Source of the DNA: Phycisphaerae bacterium
GTDB lineage: Bacteria > Planctomycetota > Phycisphaerae > UBA1845 > Fen-1342
DNA: 56,745 nt
Direction: 5' to 3'
NCBI GenBank assembly: GCA_028277645.1
Contig: JANQFV010000060.1
Coordinates: 1 to 56,745, forward strand
Below the pieces are notes generated by a model, which saw only the letters and a program-made list of their open reading frames with translations, ran no database searches and had not been told where the DNA came from. A program made the translations under genes and the position numbers. Each line of letters opens with the position of its first letter. The first letter of the stretch is position 1. Positions 24,767 through 34,676 of the stretch are shown here, one piece after another.

Positions 24767-27565
24767 TTAGTTAGCCGCTTCCGGGCAGGTGTAGCAGCCG
24801 AGCGACAGACCGTACTCGGCACCGCCCGGGTTGCTGCACGGCACTTCGAAGCCTTCGGGCAAACCAATGCGGATCCAGTAGGTACCGGCCGGAATCAGCG
24901 TCGGAACCGGATCGCCGACGACCCACGGCGGCAGCGGATCTTCATCCGGCACACCTTCGCAGGCCGAGAAGAAGCCCGACCAGAGCGGATCGCCCGCGCA
25001 ACCCAGAGCTGCATCGTAGATGTCGTAGTCGAGCGGAACCTCGGTCTGTCCACCGATGCACCACAGGGCCGGACCAGTCGTTGTCACCTCGTACCAGTCG
25101 CTGTCGTACCACGGGCTCGGGCTCTGATATGAGCCGACGTTACCGCAGACGAACCAGAACGGGTTGTACGTACACAACGCGTTCGGGACGACGACGACGC
25201 TGTTGTCGCCGTCACAACCCGAGTTGTACGTGTCGACGTAACCGTTCGAGCAGGCGGGCTCGCCTTCCTGGTTGTCGGGGAAGGTGGCGCAATCCAGCAG
25301 GTCCGGGCAATTCGGCTCCGGCGCGCAAACCGTCAACAGGTAATCGTTCTGCCCGAAGCAGCACGGATAACCGTCAAAGATCGGATCGCCGTCATCCGGG
25401 AACACGAACAGGACCCAGTTGCCCGATGCGACGCGCTGGAAGACCGGCGCGTTCGGATCATACGTGCACGCCGCAAACTCGGCGATCAGGAACCACCAGT
25501 CGTCGTCGCAAGTGGCGGGGTTCAGGATGTCCGGCATGAAGATCGGCGACGAGAGCACCGGAAGCTCGGAGTTGATGTTCCACTCGAGCTCGGTCGCGTT
25601 CGGCACGTTAAACGTGTAGTAGTCCAGGTCACGCGTGCCGTCATCGGCCCAGAGCTGCCCGCAGACGTTGACGCACAGCGTATTCGGGTCGAACGCCAGC
25701 GACGTAAACTGGTACGGCGCATCGCCACTGCAGCCCAGGTTGACTTCCTCGCCGCACAACTCGGGCTCGACGAAGGAATCAGGATACGCATTCGGGTCGC
25801 AGTCGGCCGAGCAGACGTCGCAGACGGTATCGCACGACAGATAGGCCTTGTAGTCCATGCCGCACAGGACGCCTTCGAACTCCAGCGTAGTGACGACGAA
25901 GTAGTAGTCGCCAGCTGGCAGGCAGCGCGTCGTGATCGACGTCGCCGTACACGGCGGAGCGGCGGTCGACAACACGGTGAAGTTGTCGAGGCAGCCCGAT
26001 CCGCAATTGCCGATGACGAAGATTGCCGCGTCGAACTCAGCCTCAACCGTGAAGGTAAAGCTGGTCGGAACGGCCGCGCTATACAGGAACCAGTCCGTAT
26101 CGTGGAACTGGCCGCCCGGAGGCGTCAGCGGACCCGGGCACGTGATCGGAACCGGATTCTGCGTCAGCAGGTCGACGAACGGGTTGATGTCTTCGAAGCC
26201 GACCGAACCGTTGATGCTGATGTCGGCGTTGAAGCCGGTGCCGTCGCAATACGTGGCGCTCAACAGCGCGTCGACGAACGGGTTGATGTCGTCGAAGCCG
26301 ATCACACCGTTGCAGTTGGTGTCGCCGACACAACCACTGATGCCCTGGAACGTGCCCGACTCGCCGCAGATCGTCTCGTCGCAACTGATTGATTGGAACG
26401 ACGGCGGATCCGAGTTGCAGCCGGCGTTGAACGTGTCGTCGTAGCCGTCATCGCACGGGCCTTCGTTCTCCGGCGTGAAGCCGCCGACGCCAGGATCGCA
26501 GTAAACCGTGCAGCACTGGTCAGTAGTAGTGCCCGGACCGAGCCAGATTGGGCCGGTGGCCTTGCTGCTGACGCAATCAGCGTACGTCAGGATGGCCGAA
26601 GTGCCGTCGTCATAGCAGCACGCGCCGGGGCCTTCGCCACACACCGGGCTGAAGTCGGCGCACGTGTTCGGCGCAGCCACGAAACGGCCGCCCTGGAGGG
26701 CACACAGGAACTCATTTGAGTTCTCGTCGCAGATGGCCGTACGATCGTCGCAGCACGCGCCGGCCTTGTTTTCCGCGAAGCAGTAGTGCACGCTGACCGG
26801 ACCGAACAGCGCGCCGCCGGTTGGGTTATCTTCCCAATAACGGAAGTACTGCAGATCATCTTCGAGCGACGGGCCCATGTAGAACACGCAGTTTGGATCC
26901 GGCTGAAGCGAAGCAACCGAGAACCAACCGGAGGCCTGCGCGACGGGGGTGTCGAGGACGGCGGTGAATTCCCACTCGTCGGCGAGGATCGTGCCGCCGA
27001 AGTTGAGCGTGTCCTCACCAATAATGGTCGCGTTTACCGGCACGACGTTCGTGAACGTGGCGACCGGGTTGAGGACGTCCGGCGCACCGGCAGCGTCGGG
27101 GTAGAACTTGATCTCGAACAGGTGATCCTTCTCACAGCCATTGGCCGGATCTTCGTCCGTGATGTACGTACCACGCCACGAGACCACGCCGATCGGCGCG
27201 GTAACGGTGTCACCAGGGCAGGGATAGATTTCGCAGACGATGCGACCGCTGCCGATCCCGGGGTTTACGAATGTGGCATCACTGGCGGGGTAGTTGTTGC
27301 CACCCGCATCCTGGCCGGCCAGTGAACCTGCCGGACAGCCGTTACCACAAACGGCGCGCTCGCCGGTCGTCCCGTTGACGGCGTACTCGACACCGTCGAT
27401 CAGGACGTGGGCGTTGACGGCCGATTGCAGGCCGGCCGTCCCCGCATCCTGTGCGGTTGTTGCCGCAGCGGATGCATCGCTTCGCGCTTCGGGCTGGACA
27501 TCGGCCAACACCAGGCCGGTGCCCACGAGCAGGGTACACATCAAACACAATGCTCTCGTTCTCAT
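24767..27565 (-). CDS. large secreted cysteine-rich protein with internal dockerin-like pair (paralogue A)
   Basis: This 932-residue protein has a signal peptide (MRTRALCLMCTLLVGTGLVLA). Two Cys-rich modules follow (GACCDDRTAICDEN and GACCYDDGTS, about residues 270-380), then a dockerin-like pair (about residues 410-475: GDTNCNGVIGFDDINPFV and INGSVGFEDINPFV), and then several beta-rich PPC-like domains (for example DTDWFLYSAAVPTSFTFTVE and DLDYYTFNVPNATELEWN). The C-terminus ends GCYTCPEAAN without an obvious sorting signal. Function unknown; a cell-surface or extracellular role is inferred. AAGGAG precedes the ATG 27563-27565. It is a close paralogue of the next gene, and the dockerin-like motifs are internal, not terminal. 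Confidence 0.75.
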   Translation of the reverse strand: MRTRALCLMCTLLVGTGLVLADVQPEARSDASAAATTAQDAGTAGLQSAVNAHVLIDGVEYAVNGTTGERAVCGNGCPAGSLAGQDAGGNNYPASDATFVNPGIGSGRIVCEIYPCPGDTVTAPIGVVSWRGTYITDEDPANGCEKDHLFEIKFYPDAAGAPDVLNPVATFTNVVPVNATIIGEDTLNFGGTILADEWEFTAVLDTPVAQASGWFSVASLQPDPNCVFYMGPSLEDDLQYFRYWEDNPTGGALFGPVSVHYCFAENKAGACCDDRTAICDENSNEFLCALQGGRFVAAPNTCADFSPVCGEGPGACCYDDGTSAILTYADCVSSKATGPIWLGPGTTTDQCCTVYCDPGVGGFTPENEGPCDDGYDDTFNAGCNSDPPSFQSISCDETICGESGTFQGISGCVGDTNCNGVIGFDDINPFVDALLSATYCDGTGFNADISINGSVGFEDINPFVDLLTQNPVPITCPGPLTPPGGQFHDTDWFLYSAAVPTSFTFTVEAEFDAAIFVIGNCGSGCLDNFTVLSTAAPPCTATSITTRCLPAGDYYFVVTTLEFEGVLCGMDYKAYLSCDTVCDVCSADCDPNAYPDSFVEPELCGEEVNLGCSGDAPYQFTSLAFDPNTLCVNVCGQLWADDGTRDLDYYTFNVPNATELEWNINSELPVLSSPIFMPDILNPATCDDDWWFLIAEFAACTYDPNAPVFQRVASGNWVLFVFPDDGDPIFDGYPCCFGQNDYLLTVCAPEPNCPDLLDCATFPDNQEGEPACSNGYVDTYNSGCDGDNSVVVVPNALCTYNPFWFVCGNVGSYQSPSPWYDSDWYEVTTTGPALWCIGGQTEVPLDYDIYDAALGCAGDPLWSGFFSACEGVPDEDPLPPWVVGDPVPTLIPAGTYWIRIGLPEGFEVPCSNPGGAEYGLSLGCYTCPEAAN

Positions 27566-28188
27566 AGATTCTCCTTCCAATACGCTGCGCGGCGGTCCGC
27601 GTTACGGTCGAGGCCGCCGCAAATCCCGCTTTGCTGAACTTCTATTCCTCCGTGAATGCGGCCGGTCCGGGCGACGGTCGCACTCGGGTTGCCCCGAACG
27701 GGGCGCTTCCGTATTTCGGCAGCCGGGCGTGGGTGCGCGCGCACCCGATTCCCGCCGCGGCAGGTTGGCCGAGGTAACGAATTGGATTGGTGCGGGTGTC
27801 CGTACAGGTGCGTCAAAGCGCGACGCGGTGTGCAATTGGGGGACGCGGATGGACGGCGCCGGGCAGGCGAAATTGGCGCGCAGCGCCCCTGCGATAAGAA
27901 ATGAGTGGAAACTAACAGCCCAGGCAGAAGCCGCTCGGCAGGGAGCGTCCCAGCGCCCGGTCGGTTTCACACTACGCGGTGTTTGAGACGAACTACACAC
28001 GCATTCAGGTGAAACCCGGTCCCAAAAGAAGGATAACCGGGCCCGCGGCGCGAGTCAATGACGGATTGGACGGACATACGCCAGTACCAGCGAGGCCGCG
28101 TTCGCGAAACGCCCGATAACTGGCGCACAGAGGAAATATCTGCACCGACGTGCTGACGGGGGCGCAGCTTGTCGGTAGCCAAGCTCGA
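27566..28188. other. intergenic region between the tandem secreted paralogues
   Basis: This 623-bp stretch separates the two cysteine-rich paralogues on the minus strand. A weak AGCTTG/CAAGCT hairpin near 28167-28186 follows the stop of the upstream paralogue. The promoter for paralogue A should lie here but was not identifiable. No supported gene was seen. Confidence 0.4.
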
Positions 28189-30993
28189 CTAGTGAGCCGC
28201 CTCCGGGCAGGTGTAGCAGCCCAGCGACAGGCCGTACTCGTTGCCACGAGGCGGAAGGATGCACGGAACGTCGAAGCCCGGTGCTAGCCCGATGCGGACC
28301 CAGTAGGTACCCGCCGGAATCAATGGTGGGACCGGATCACCCTGGACCCACGGCGGCAGCGGGTCCTCATCAGGTACATCCTCGCAGGCCGCGAAGACGC
28401 CCGACCACAGTGGAGCACCCGCACAACCCAGAGCCGCATCGTAGATGTCGTAGTCGATCGGAACCTCGCACTGACCGCCGATGCACCACAGCGCGTCTCC
28501 CGTCGTGGTGAACTCGTACCAGTCGCTGTCGTACCACGGGCTCGGAGTCTGGTACGAACCGACGTTGCCGCAAACGAAGAAGAACGGGTTGTACGTGCAT
28601 AGCGGGTCCGGAACCAGAATCATGCCCGGGTTGTTCGGATCGCCGTCGCAACCGGAGTTGTACGTGTCAGTATAGCCGTCGAAGCACGGCGGCTCGCCTT
28701 CTTGGTTCTCGACCGGGAAGGTGCCGCATTCCACCAGCGGCGGGCAATTCGGCTCCGGTGCGCAGATCGTCAGCAGGTAGTCGTTCTGTCCGAAACAGCA
28801 CGGGTAGCCGTTGAAGATTGGTTCGCCGTCGTCCGGGAATACGAAGAAAATCCAGTCACCCGCGGCGACGCGTTGAAATGCTGGTGCGTTCGGGTCGTAC
28901 GTACACGGCTCGAACCGCGTGATCAGGAACCACCAATCGTCATCGCAGGTGGCTGGGTTGACGATGTCCGGCGTGAATACCGGTGACGCCAGGATTGGCA
29001 GTTCGCAGTTCAGATTCCATTCCAGGTCGGCAGCGTGTGGTACATTGAACGTGTAGTAGTCCAGATCACGAATGCCGTTGTCCGCATAGAGCAGGCCACA
29101 CACGTTGACGCACAGCGTGTTCGGATCCAATGTCAACGAGGTGAACTGGTACGGAGCGTCGCCACTGCAACCGAGGTTGATCTCCTCGTCGCAGTTCTCG
29201 TCTTCAATAACGCCATCGGGGGACGCGCCGGGATCGCAGGTGATCTCACAGACGTTGTCCGCGGTCGTGCACGTTAGGCTGGCCTTGTAGTCCATGCCGC
29301 ATTGGACGCCGATGAAGTCCTGCGTCGTGACGACGAAGTAATGGTCGCCTGTGGGCAGGCAGCGCGTCGTGATGGAAGTCGGCGTGCAGGGTGGCGCACT
29401 CGCGGACTGCAAGGTGAACTCGTCCAAGCAGCCCGAGCCGCAGTTGCCCACCACAAAGATCGCCGCCTCGAACTCAGCTTCGACTGTGAAGGTGAAGCCG
29501 GTTGGAACGGCAGCGGTGTACGAGAACCAGTCCGTGTCGCGGAACGGCGGCGTCAGCGGTCCGGGACAATCCGTCCAGGGCGGATCGATGAGCGCGGTCA
29601 ACAGATGGACGAACGGGTTGATGTCCTCGAAACCGACTGAACCGTCGCGGCCGATGTCAGCGGCGAAGCCCGTGCCGTCGCAATACGTGGCATACAGCAG
29701 TGCCTCCACGAACGCGTTGATGTCGTCAAAGCCAATGTGGCCGTTGCAGTTGCAGTCGCCGACGCAGCCGAACAACTTCTCGAAGGTGCCCGATTCGCCG
29801 CAGATGGTCTCGTCACACGTGATCGCGCTAAACGTCGGTGGGTCAGAGTTGCAGCCGGCGTTGAACACGTCTGCGTAGTCGTCCGCACAGGTCGGCTCGT
29901 TCTCCGGCGTGAAGTCGCCGGCGTTCGGATCGCAGAAGACCGTGCAGCACTGGTCGCAGGTGGTTTGCGGGCTGAGCCAGATCGGGCCGGTGGTCTTGCC
30001 GCCGACACACTGTGCGTAGGTGAGATTCTCGGTGCAGGTGTCGTTGTCGTAGCAACACGCGCCGGTGGCGTCGCCGCAGGTCGGCGACAGCGTCGCGCAG
30101 GTCGTCGGGCTGGCGGCGAAACGGCCACCGGCCAGACCACAGATGAACTCATTCGAATCTTCACAGACCGTCGTGCGGTCATCGCAGCACACACCACTGA
30201 CGTATTCGCCAAAGCAGTAGCAGAGATCTACGGCTGGGTCAGACGACTGCGTCAACGTGCCGCTGATGTTCGAGTCGTACCATTGCCAGCGGACCCCGTC
30301 GCCTTCGCCGTCCATCGCCGGGCACCACAGATGCCAGCATTCGTCGAGATCAGCAGTTGAGGCGATCGAAAACCAGCCCGATGACATGCTGACCGGCGTA
30401 TCGAGAGCGCAAGCGAATCGATACGCGGTCGCGGGAAGAGTGCCGCCAAAGAACACGGTCAGGATCGGATCGACCGATATCGGTACGAGGACCGCGGAGT
30501 ACACCGGATCGTCGGCATCCGGGAAGCCGGGATTGCCGGCGTCTTCCGCATAGAACTCGATCCTAAACTCATGCGGCTTCTCGCAGCCGTTTGCAGCAGC
30601 GTCGATGTACGTGCCGTACCACGTGATGACCTGTATTGGTGCGAGGATGTCCCAACCATCTGGTGGCGGGAAGCTCTCGCAACGCACGCGGCCGCTCGCG
30701 CCGGTACCGAAGTCAGCGTCAAGGTCGCTGTAGAACCAAGTGCCGTTCGCATTCCAATCCTGCCCGGCCAGAGAGCCCTCCGGGCACGGCAACGGCCCGC
30801 GCTCGCGAGGTGAACCGACACCGGTGTCGGGATCGGGTCTGGTGAGCGGTCGCAAACCGTCGGTGGCGGGCGTGCCAGCGGCAGCCATGCGATCGATGTC
30901 CAGCGCCGAACGTTTGCCTGACGTGTGGCCATCACCCAGTGCGACGCTGTAGAGCAGCGCAGCACACACGACGCAAGTCACTCTGGATCTCAT
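28189..30993 (-). CDS. large secreted cysteine-rich protein with internal dockerin-like pair (paralogue B)
   Basis: This 934-residue protein is a tandem paralogue of the one at 24767-27565, with the same domain order. A signal peptide (MRSRVTCVVCAALLYSVALG) is followed by a beta-rich region, Cys-rich modules (GVCCDDRTTVC and GACCYDNDTC), a dockerin-like pair (about residues 409-468: GDCNCNGHIGFDDINAFV and RDGSVGFEDINPFV) and PPC-like domains. It has the matching C-terminus GCYTCPEAAH. Long stretches of the last 500 residues are almost identical to paralogue A, while the N-terminal 150 residues differ more, suggesting duplication and then divergence at the front. GGAGG lies upstream of the ATG 30991-30993. 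Confidence 0.75.
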   Translation of the reverse strand: MRSRVTCVVCAALLYSVALGDGHTSGKRSALDIDRMAAAGTPATDGLRPLTRPDPDTGVGSPRERGPLPCPEGSLAGQDWNANGTWFYSDLDADFGTGASGRVRCESFPPPDGWDILAPIQVITWYGTYIDAAANGCEKPHEFRIEFYAEDAGNPGFPDADDPVYSAVLVPISVDPILTVFFGGTLPATAYRFACALDTPVSMSSGWFSIASTADLDECWHLWCPAMDGEGDGVRWQWYDSNISGTLTQSSDPAVDLCYCFGEYVSGVCCDDRTTVCEDSNEFICGLAGGRFAASPTTCATLSPTCGDATGACCYDNDTCTENLTYAQCVGGKTTGPIWLSPQTTCDQCCTVFCDPNAGDFTPENEPTCADDYADVFNAGCNSDPPTFSAITCDETICGESGTFEKLFGCVGDCNCNGHIGFDDINAFVEALLYATYCDGTGFAADIGRDGSVGFEDINPFVHLLTALIDPPWTDCPGPLTPPFRDTDWFSYTAAVPTGFTFTVEAEFEAAIFVVGNCGSGCLDEFTLQSASAPPCTPTSITTRCLPTGDHYFVVTTQDFIGVQCGMDYKASLTCTTADNVCEITCDPGASPDGVIEDENCDEEINLGCSGDAPYQFTSLTLDPNTLCVNVCGLLYADNGIRDLDYYTFNVPHAADLEWNLNCELPILASPVFTPDIVNPATCDDDWWFLITRFEPCTYDPNAPAFQRVAAGDWIFFVFPDDGEPIFNGYPCCFGQNDYLLTICAPEPNCPPLVECGTFPVENQEGEPPCFDGYTDTYNSGCDGDPNNPGMILVPDPLCTYNPFFFVCGNVGSYQTPSPWYDSDWYEFTTTGDALWCIGGQCEVPIDYDIYDAALGCAGAPLWSGVFAACEDVPDEDPLPPWVQGDPVPPLIPAGTYWVRIGLAPGFDVPCILPPRGNEYGLSLGCYTCPEAAH

Positions 30994-31453
30994 GATTGCC
31001 CATCCTCCATGCGGTTGCGTCGCGCGCGACGTTGAATCCCAGCGTGTACCCGGCGCGAAACGACGCTGCACCCGTGCGCGCTGTTACAGTGGACAGCGCA
31101 CAGTCCACCCACGATGCAAGAGTCACTGCGTGGCAGCTATGCCACGTCAGCGCCCGTTTACTCAACGTACGCGGCAGTGTCCGATGCTCTGTGGGCGCGG
31201 CGAGCGCGACGTCAGGCCCAGCGCCTGTGTTGGGGAACCGCCCGGTTTGCGCCAATTCTCGTCCCCGGCCGCTTCGCGCTACGACCACAGCCCCATTCAA
31301 TTTCGGACCTGCACATCAAGAATCGTAACACAAGTCTGCGCCGCGGGTCAACGAAGTTCCGTAATCGACGGAATGTTGTGGTCCGCAGGGTAACGGCAGG
31401 GGTGTTTGGCCGCTGGAGATCCAGGGTTGCTTGGAGCGACACGGAGACGCAGG
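30994..31453. other. intergenic region, nothing recognised
   Basis: This 460-bp stretch lies between the start of paralogue B and the 3' end of miaB. It must hold the promoter for paralogue B and any terminator for miaB. No RNA gene, clear hairpin with T run or supported ORF was seen. Confidence 0.4.
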
Positions 31454-32929
31454 TCAGTCTGCGATCTGCCCGAAAAGCGTTAGCGGCGATGCAGAGTCAA
31501 CACGCACGTGTACGAGCCGGCCAATGTGGTCAGCCGTGCCGTTGAAGACCGTGATCAGATCGTGTGGCGTGCGGCCAACGAGCTGGTTGCTGAGGGGCTC
31601 GCGCGTGGCTTCGCTGCCGCGGTCCTGTTCCGATTGGACAGTGAGCTGGACGAGTTCGCCGTTGTTTGCGGAGCGCGCCTTGCGGGCGGCCTTGCTGTAG
31701 CCTTCGACGAGCACTTCGACCGTCTGACCGACGAGCGCCTGCTTCTGCCGCAGGCTGATCTCGCTCTGCACGGCGAGCAGCTCGTTATTGCGCTGGGCTT
31801 TGATTTCCGCCGGCACGTCGTCGAGCTGGCTACGATCCGCTGCCGTGCCGGGCCGTACGGAGTACTTGAACACGAACAGGCTCTTGTACTCTACGCGGCG
31901 GACGAGATCGACAGTCGACTGAAAGTTATCGGCCGTCTCGCCGGAAAAGCCAACAATGAAGTCACCGGCCAGAGCGATGTCGGGCACGTACTCGCGCGCG
32001 GTGTCCATGAGACGCAGGTATTCCGCGACGGTGTAGGTGCGTTTCATCGCCTTGAGGATGCGGTCGGATCCGGATTGGGCGGGAATGTGCAGGTAAGGGC
32101 ATACGCGTGGGTAGTCCCGCATCACGCGGAAGATGTCTTCGTCCCAGTCTGCCGGGAAGCTGGTGACGAAACGCAATCGGTCGAGACCGTCGATGTCGTT
32201 GACGCGCTCGAGCAGTTCAGCGAAGCGCACCGCGCGACCGTCTTCCGGATGCACATAGGAATTGACGGTCTGTCCCAGCAGCGTGATCTCGCGACAGCCG
32301 GCGTCTACCAGGCGACGGGCCTCGTCGACGATTTGCGCCGGCGGCCGACTGCGCTCCGGGCCGCGCGTGAACGGCACGACGCAATAGGTGCAGAACTTGT
32401 CGCAACCGCGCTGCACACGCACGTAGGCCTGCAGCACGTTCGCCGACACGTCGGTGGTGCGCGACTGGTCAAGCACCTCCAGCGGATCGACTTCATGGCC
32501 GCGATTAACCTTGGACGTCCGGCGCGACAGCGAATCCGTCAGAGCCGCGACCGGCGTCCGCGACTCGGCGACGTCAGCGAGCAACTCCGGCAGCCGGAAC
32601 AACTCGCCGGGGCCGCAGATCAGATCGAGGTGCGGTGCCTGCTCGAAGAGCTCGTTCTTCATGCGCTCGGCCATGCAACCGAGCACGCCGATAATGGTGT
32701 CTGGTCGGTGCAGCTTGACGCGTTTCAGTTCGCCGAGCCGCGAAAGCACCTTGTCCTCCGCGTGCTGGCGAACGCTGCACGTGTTGAACATGATCAGATC
32801 GGCGTCGCGCGTCGACGAGACGCGGCGGAGGCCGTGCGCCTGCAACTGGCCCTCGACCAGTTGGCTGTCGAGCACGTTCATCTGGCAGCCGAACGTCTCA
32901 AGGAAGTATGTCAAAGCCTGCCGATCCAT
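31454..32929 (-). CDS. miaB: tRNA-2-methylthio-N6-dimethylallyladenosine synthase
   Basis: This 491-residue radical SAM methylthiotransferase adds a methylthio group to i6A37 of tRNAs. The N-terminal UPF0004 domain has three conserved cysteines (FGCQMN at Cys15, FNTCSVR and VLGCMAERM). The radical SAM cluster is GCDKFCTYC (CX3CX2C, about residues 176-184), and a TRAM domain is at the C-terminus. FGCQMN favours MiaB over MtaB or RimO. The ATG at 32927-32929 is chosen because it begins the conserved N-terminus and lies 16 bp after the upstream gene's stop; an upstream in-frame ATG would overlap that gene. MiaA is not in the window. Confidence 0.92.
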   Translation of the reverse strand: MDRQALTYFLETFGCQMNVLDSQLVEGQLQAHGLRRVSSTRDADLIMFNTCSVRQHAEDKVLSRLGELKRVKLHRPDTIIGVLGCMAERMKNELFEQAPHLDLICGPGELFRLPELLADVAESRTPVAALTDSLSRRTSKVNRGHEVDPLEVLDQSRTTDVSANVLQAYVRVQRGCDKFCTYCVVPFTRGPERSRPPAQIVDEARRLVDAGCREITLLGQTVNSYVHPEDGRAVRFAELLERVNDIDGLDRLRFVTSFPADWDEDIFRVMRDYPRVCPYLHIPAQSGSDRILKAMKRTYTVAEYLRLMDTAREYVPDIALAGDFIVGFSGETADNFQSTVDLVRRVEYKSLFVFKYSVRPGTAADRSQLDDVPAEIKAQRNNELLAVQSEISLRQKQALVGQTVEVLVEGYSKAARKARSANNGELVQLTVQSEQDRGSEATREPLSNQLVGRTPHDLITVFNGTADHIGRLVHVRVDSASPLTLFGQIAD

Positions 32930-32945
32930 CAGATGCTCACGGAGT

Positions 32946-34043
32946 TCAATGCTCTGCGCGGAGGCGGTCCAAGCCAGCCCGGGCAGCACGTTGCACGTCA
33001 GCCGACCCGCCATCGTCGGCGATCAGATCCTGGTAGTAGCGCAGTGCGACGTCGTTGCGGCCCATGCGCTCGTGCGCGAGTCCGACATAGTATAGTGCCC
33101 ACGCGCGGGACGCTGGTGATAGCTGATCATGTACGTCGAGCAAGGCCGCGCCGGCCTCGGCGTGACGACCGTTTTCCAGCCAGACGCGTGCTTGGCGGAA
33201 ACGCCACCGCGGTTCATCGGCTGGAGACACGAAGGGCAGGGACGAATTCACCAAGCGCCCCGCGCGGGTCGCGTTGTCCTCTGCGAGGGCGTCATCGACG
33301 GCGGCCAGCAGAAACGTGTCTGCCGGCAAGTAGGTGCGTACGCGTGGTTGCGCTGGCGGGATGGCGGGGGCTGTCGCAGGAGGTAAAATGCCGAGGGATG
33401 GCACCTCATCAGGCGATTTCGGCTGCGATTCCGGATGCGGCTCACGGCGCCGAACCAGGATGTCAGGCGTAACATCCTCGAAGATAAGAAGTTGTAGTAG
33501 GAGCTCTCGGCTAGGCTTTGCCAAGCTGCCCGAATGTTGCTGCTCGCTCAGCAATTCAATCGCGCGGCGATTCTGAACGGAGCCTCTCGCCGAAGGCCTG
33601 CCAGGGGAGACGGTGGCATGGCCTGCGCCATCCGCTAGCAACGCCGAGTACTGCTCGACCGCCAGATCGAACTGTCCGAGTCCGTCGTAGCCGATAACAA
33701 GGCGTCTCTGCGCCCATTGGCGCACCCAGGGTACATCCGTGGCCTGGAGCACGTACTCGTAGTCGGCGCAGGCTGTCACCCACGCGCCTCGATACGCAGC
33801 CTGCTCGGCCTGATTCAGCCGTGGACACCCGGTGATTGCAAGCCATTCAATCTGAGCAACCGGCTTGCGCAGCGTCTCACGCGAGACGCCACGGAATATG
33901 AGCTTTCCGTCGCGGAGGCCGCGGATCTGTACGTTGTGAAAGGCCGGTTTTCCACGGAGCTTGACGGTATCGGCCCGTGTGGGGTTGACCGCCGTGGTCA
34001 GAATGATGAGAAAGACGAGGCGTCGAAGCAGCATTTCGCGCAT
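32946..34043 (-). CDS. secreted TPR-like repeat protein of unknown function
   Basis: This 365-residue protein has a signal peptide (MLLRRLVFLIILTTAVNPTRA, after MRE) and helical TPR-like stretches in both halves: QWAQRRLVIGYDGLGQFDLAVEQYSALLAD near residue 110 and RAWALYYVGLAHERMGRNDVALRYYQDLIADD near residue 315. A proline-rich linker separates them (about 210-240). TPR repeats usually mediate protein contacts. It is directly upstream of miaB in an apparent operon, but no functional link to tRNA modification is known. The start may be Met1 or Met4, with no clear Shine-Dalgarno. Confidence 0.6.
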   Translation of the reverse strand: MREMLLRRLVFLIILTTAVNPTRADTVKLRGKPAFHNVQIRGLRDGKLIFRGVSRETLRKPVAQIEWLAITGCPRLNQAEQAAYRGAWVTACADYEYVLQATDVPWVRQWAQRRLVIGYDGLGQFDLAVEQYSALLADGAGHATVSPGRPSARGSVQNRRAIELLSEQQHSGSLAKPSRELLLQLLIFEDVTPDILVRRREPHPESQPKSPDEVPSLGILPPATAPAIPPAQPRVRTYLPADTFLLAAVDDALAEDNATRAGRLVNSSLPFVSPADEPRWRFRQARVWLENGRHAEAGAALLDVHDQLSPASRAWALYYVGLAHERMGRNDVALRYYQDLIADDGGSADVQRAARAGLDRLRAEH

Positions 34044-34060
34044 CGTAGCCGATAGGAACT

Positions 34061-34068
34061 GTATAATA
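34061..34068. promoter_or_regulatory. TATAAT element between divergent genes
   Basis: TATAAT (34062-34067) is a perfect -10 hexamer on the plus strand, and ATAATA gives TATTAT on the minus strand. It lies between divergent genes starting at 34043 and 34176. No good -35 is found at the right distance on either strand, and a TG dinucleotide directly precedes the plus-strand hexamer. Confidence 0.4.
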
Positions 34069-34175
34069 GAAGAGAGCTGGTCACGGAAACGTCGGCCAGA
34101 GTTGCAGAGAGTGCAAAGATCCGGTAAAAACCGTTCTCAGCAGGGACGCTGACCAGTAGAGCAAGGGATAAGCTC

Positions 34176-34676
34176 GTGCCCTCCGAGAAACGTAACGCGA
34201 CGGTCGTCATCGCACTGATTCTGTCAATGACTGTTGGGGCTCAGGTGCTGTTGTGCGCGGAGTCTTGGATCGGTGCGGCCCACACGCATTGGCAGGGCGA
34301 GGCTCTGCTGAGCGCGGAGCGCGGCGGCACCGCGCGCGAGGTAGTCGTTTCTCTCAAGCCGCTCGCGGCGCTTTCGTCGATCGAGCTGGGGGCCGACGAC
34401 AGCGTGTGTCTGATCGATCCGGCGGGCGAACCCGAATGGCATCCGGCGGGACCGCGCGTGCAAGTCATTCTTCTGGGATTGCCGGACACGCCGGAGCTCA
34501 GCGACCAACAACAGCGTACGCTGCTCGCGACGATAGCGACGTTGAGTCAGCTCAGCGGGACGCATCTGCTGCCGGTTCGTCTGGCGGACGGCAATGACCC
34601 GCGCGTCAATTCAGCACTTCCTGCGCAGTATCACGACCTGTTGGCCCTGCTGGTCCGAAAAGACATTATCGACTAG
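34176..34676 (+). CDS. secreted hypothetical protein
   Basis: This 166-residue protein has a signal peptide (about residues 1-28, VVIALILSMTVGAQVLLCA). It was not recognised. The mature part has a mixed alpha/beta composition with VQVILLGLPD and a helical LSDQQQRTLLATIATLSQLSG. The latter loosely recalls the search-loop end of amidase-type folds but lacks their zinc ligands. GTG 34176 follows AAGGGAT. It lies upstream of the kinase gene in the same direction, 150 bp away. Confidence 0.5.
   Translation: MPSEKRNATVVIALILSMTVGAQVLLCAESWIGAAHTHWQGEALLSAERGGTAREVVVSLKPLAALSSIELGADDSVCLIDPAGEPEWHPAGPRVQVILLGLPDTPELSDQQQRTLLATIATLSQLSGTHLLPVRLADGNDPRVNSALPAQYHDLLALLVRKDIID

Noticed and set aside
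31508..33472. 654-codon open frame on the plus strand opposite miaB
   Set aside because: MiaB has all its conserved cysteines on the minus strand; the opposite frame is low in hydrophobic core patterns and lacks a Shine-Dalgarno.
34176..34676. Amidase-like fold in the secreted hypothetical protein
   Set aside because: The helix pattern is only loosely similar and no zinc-binding His/Cys set is present, so it is left unassigned.
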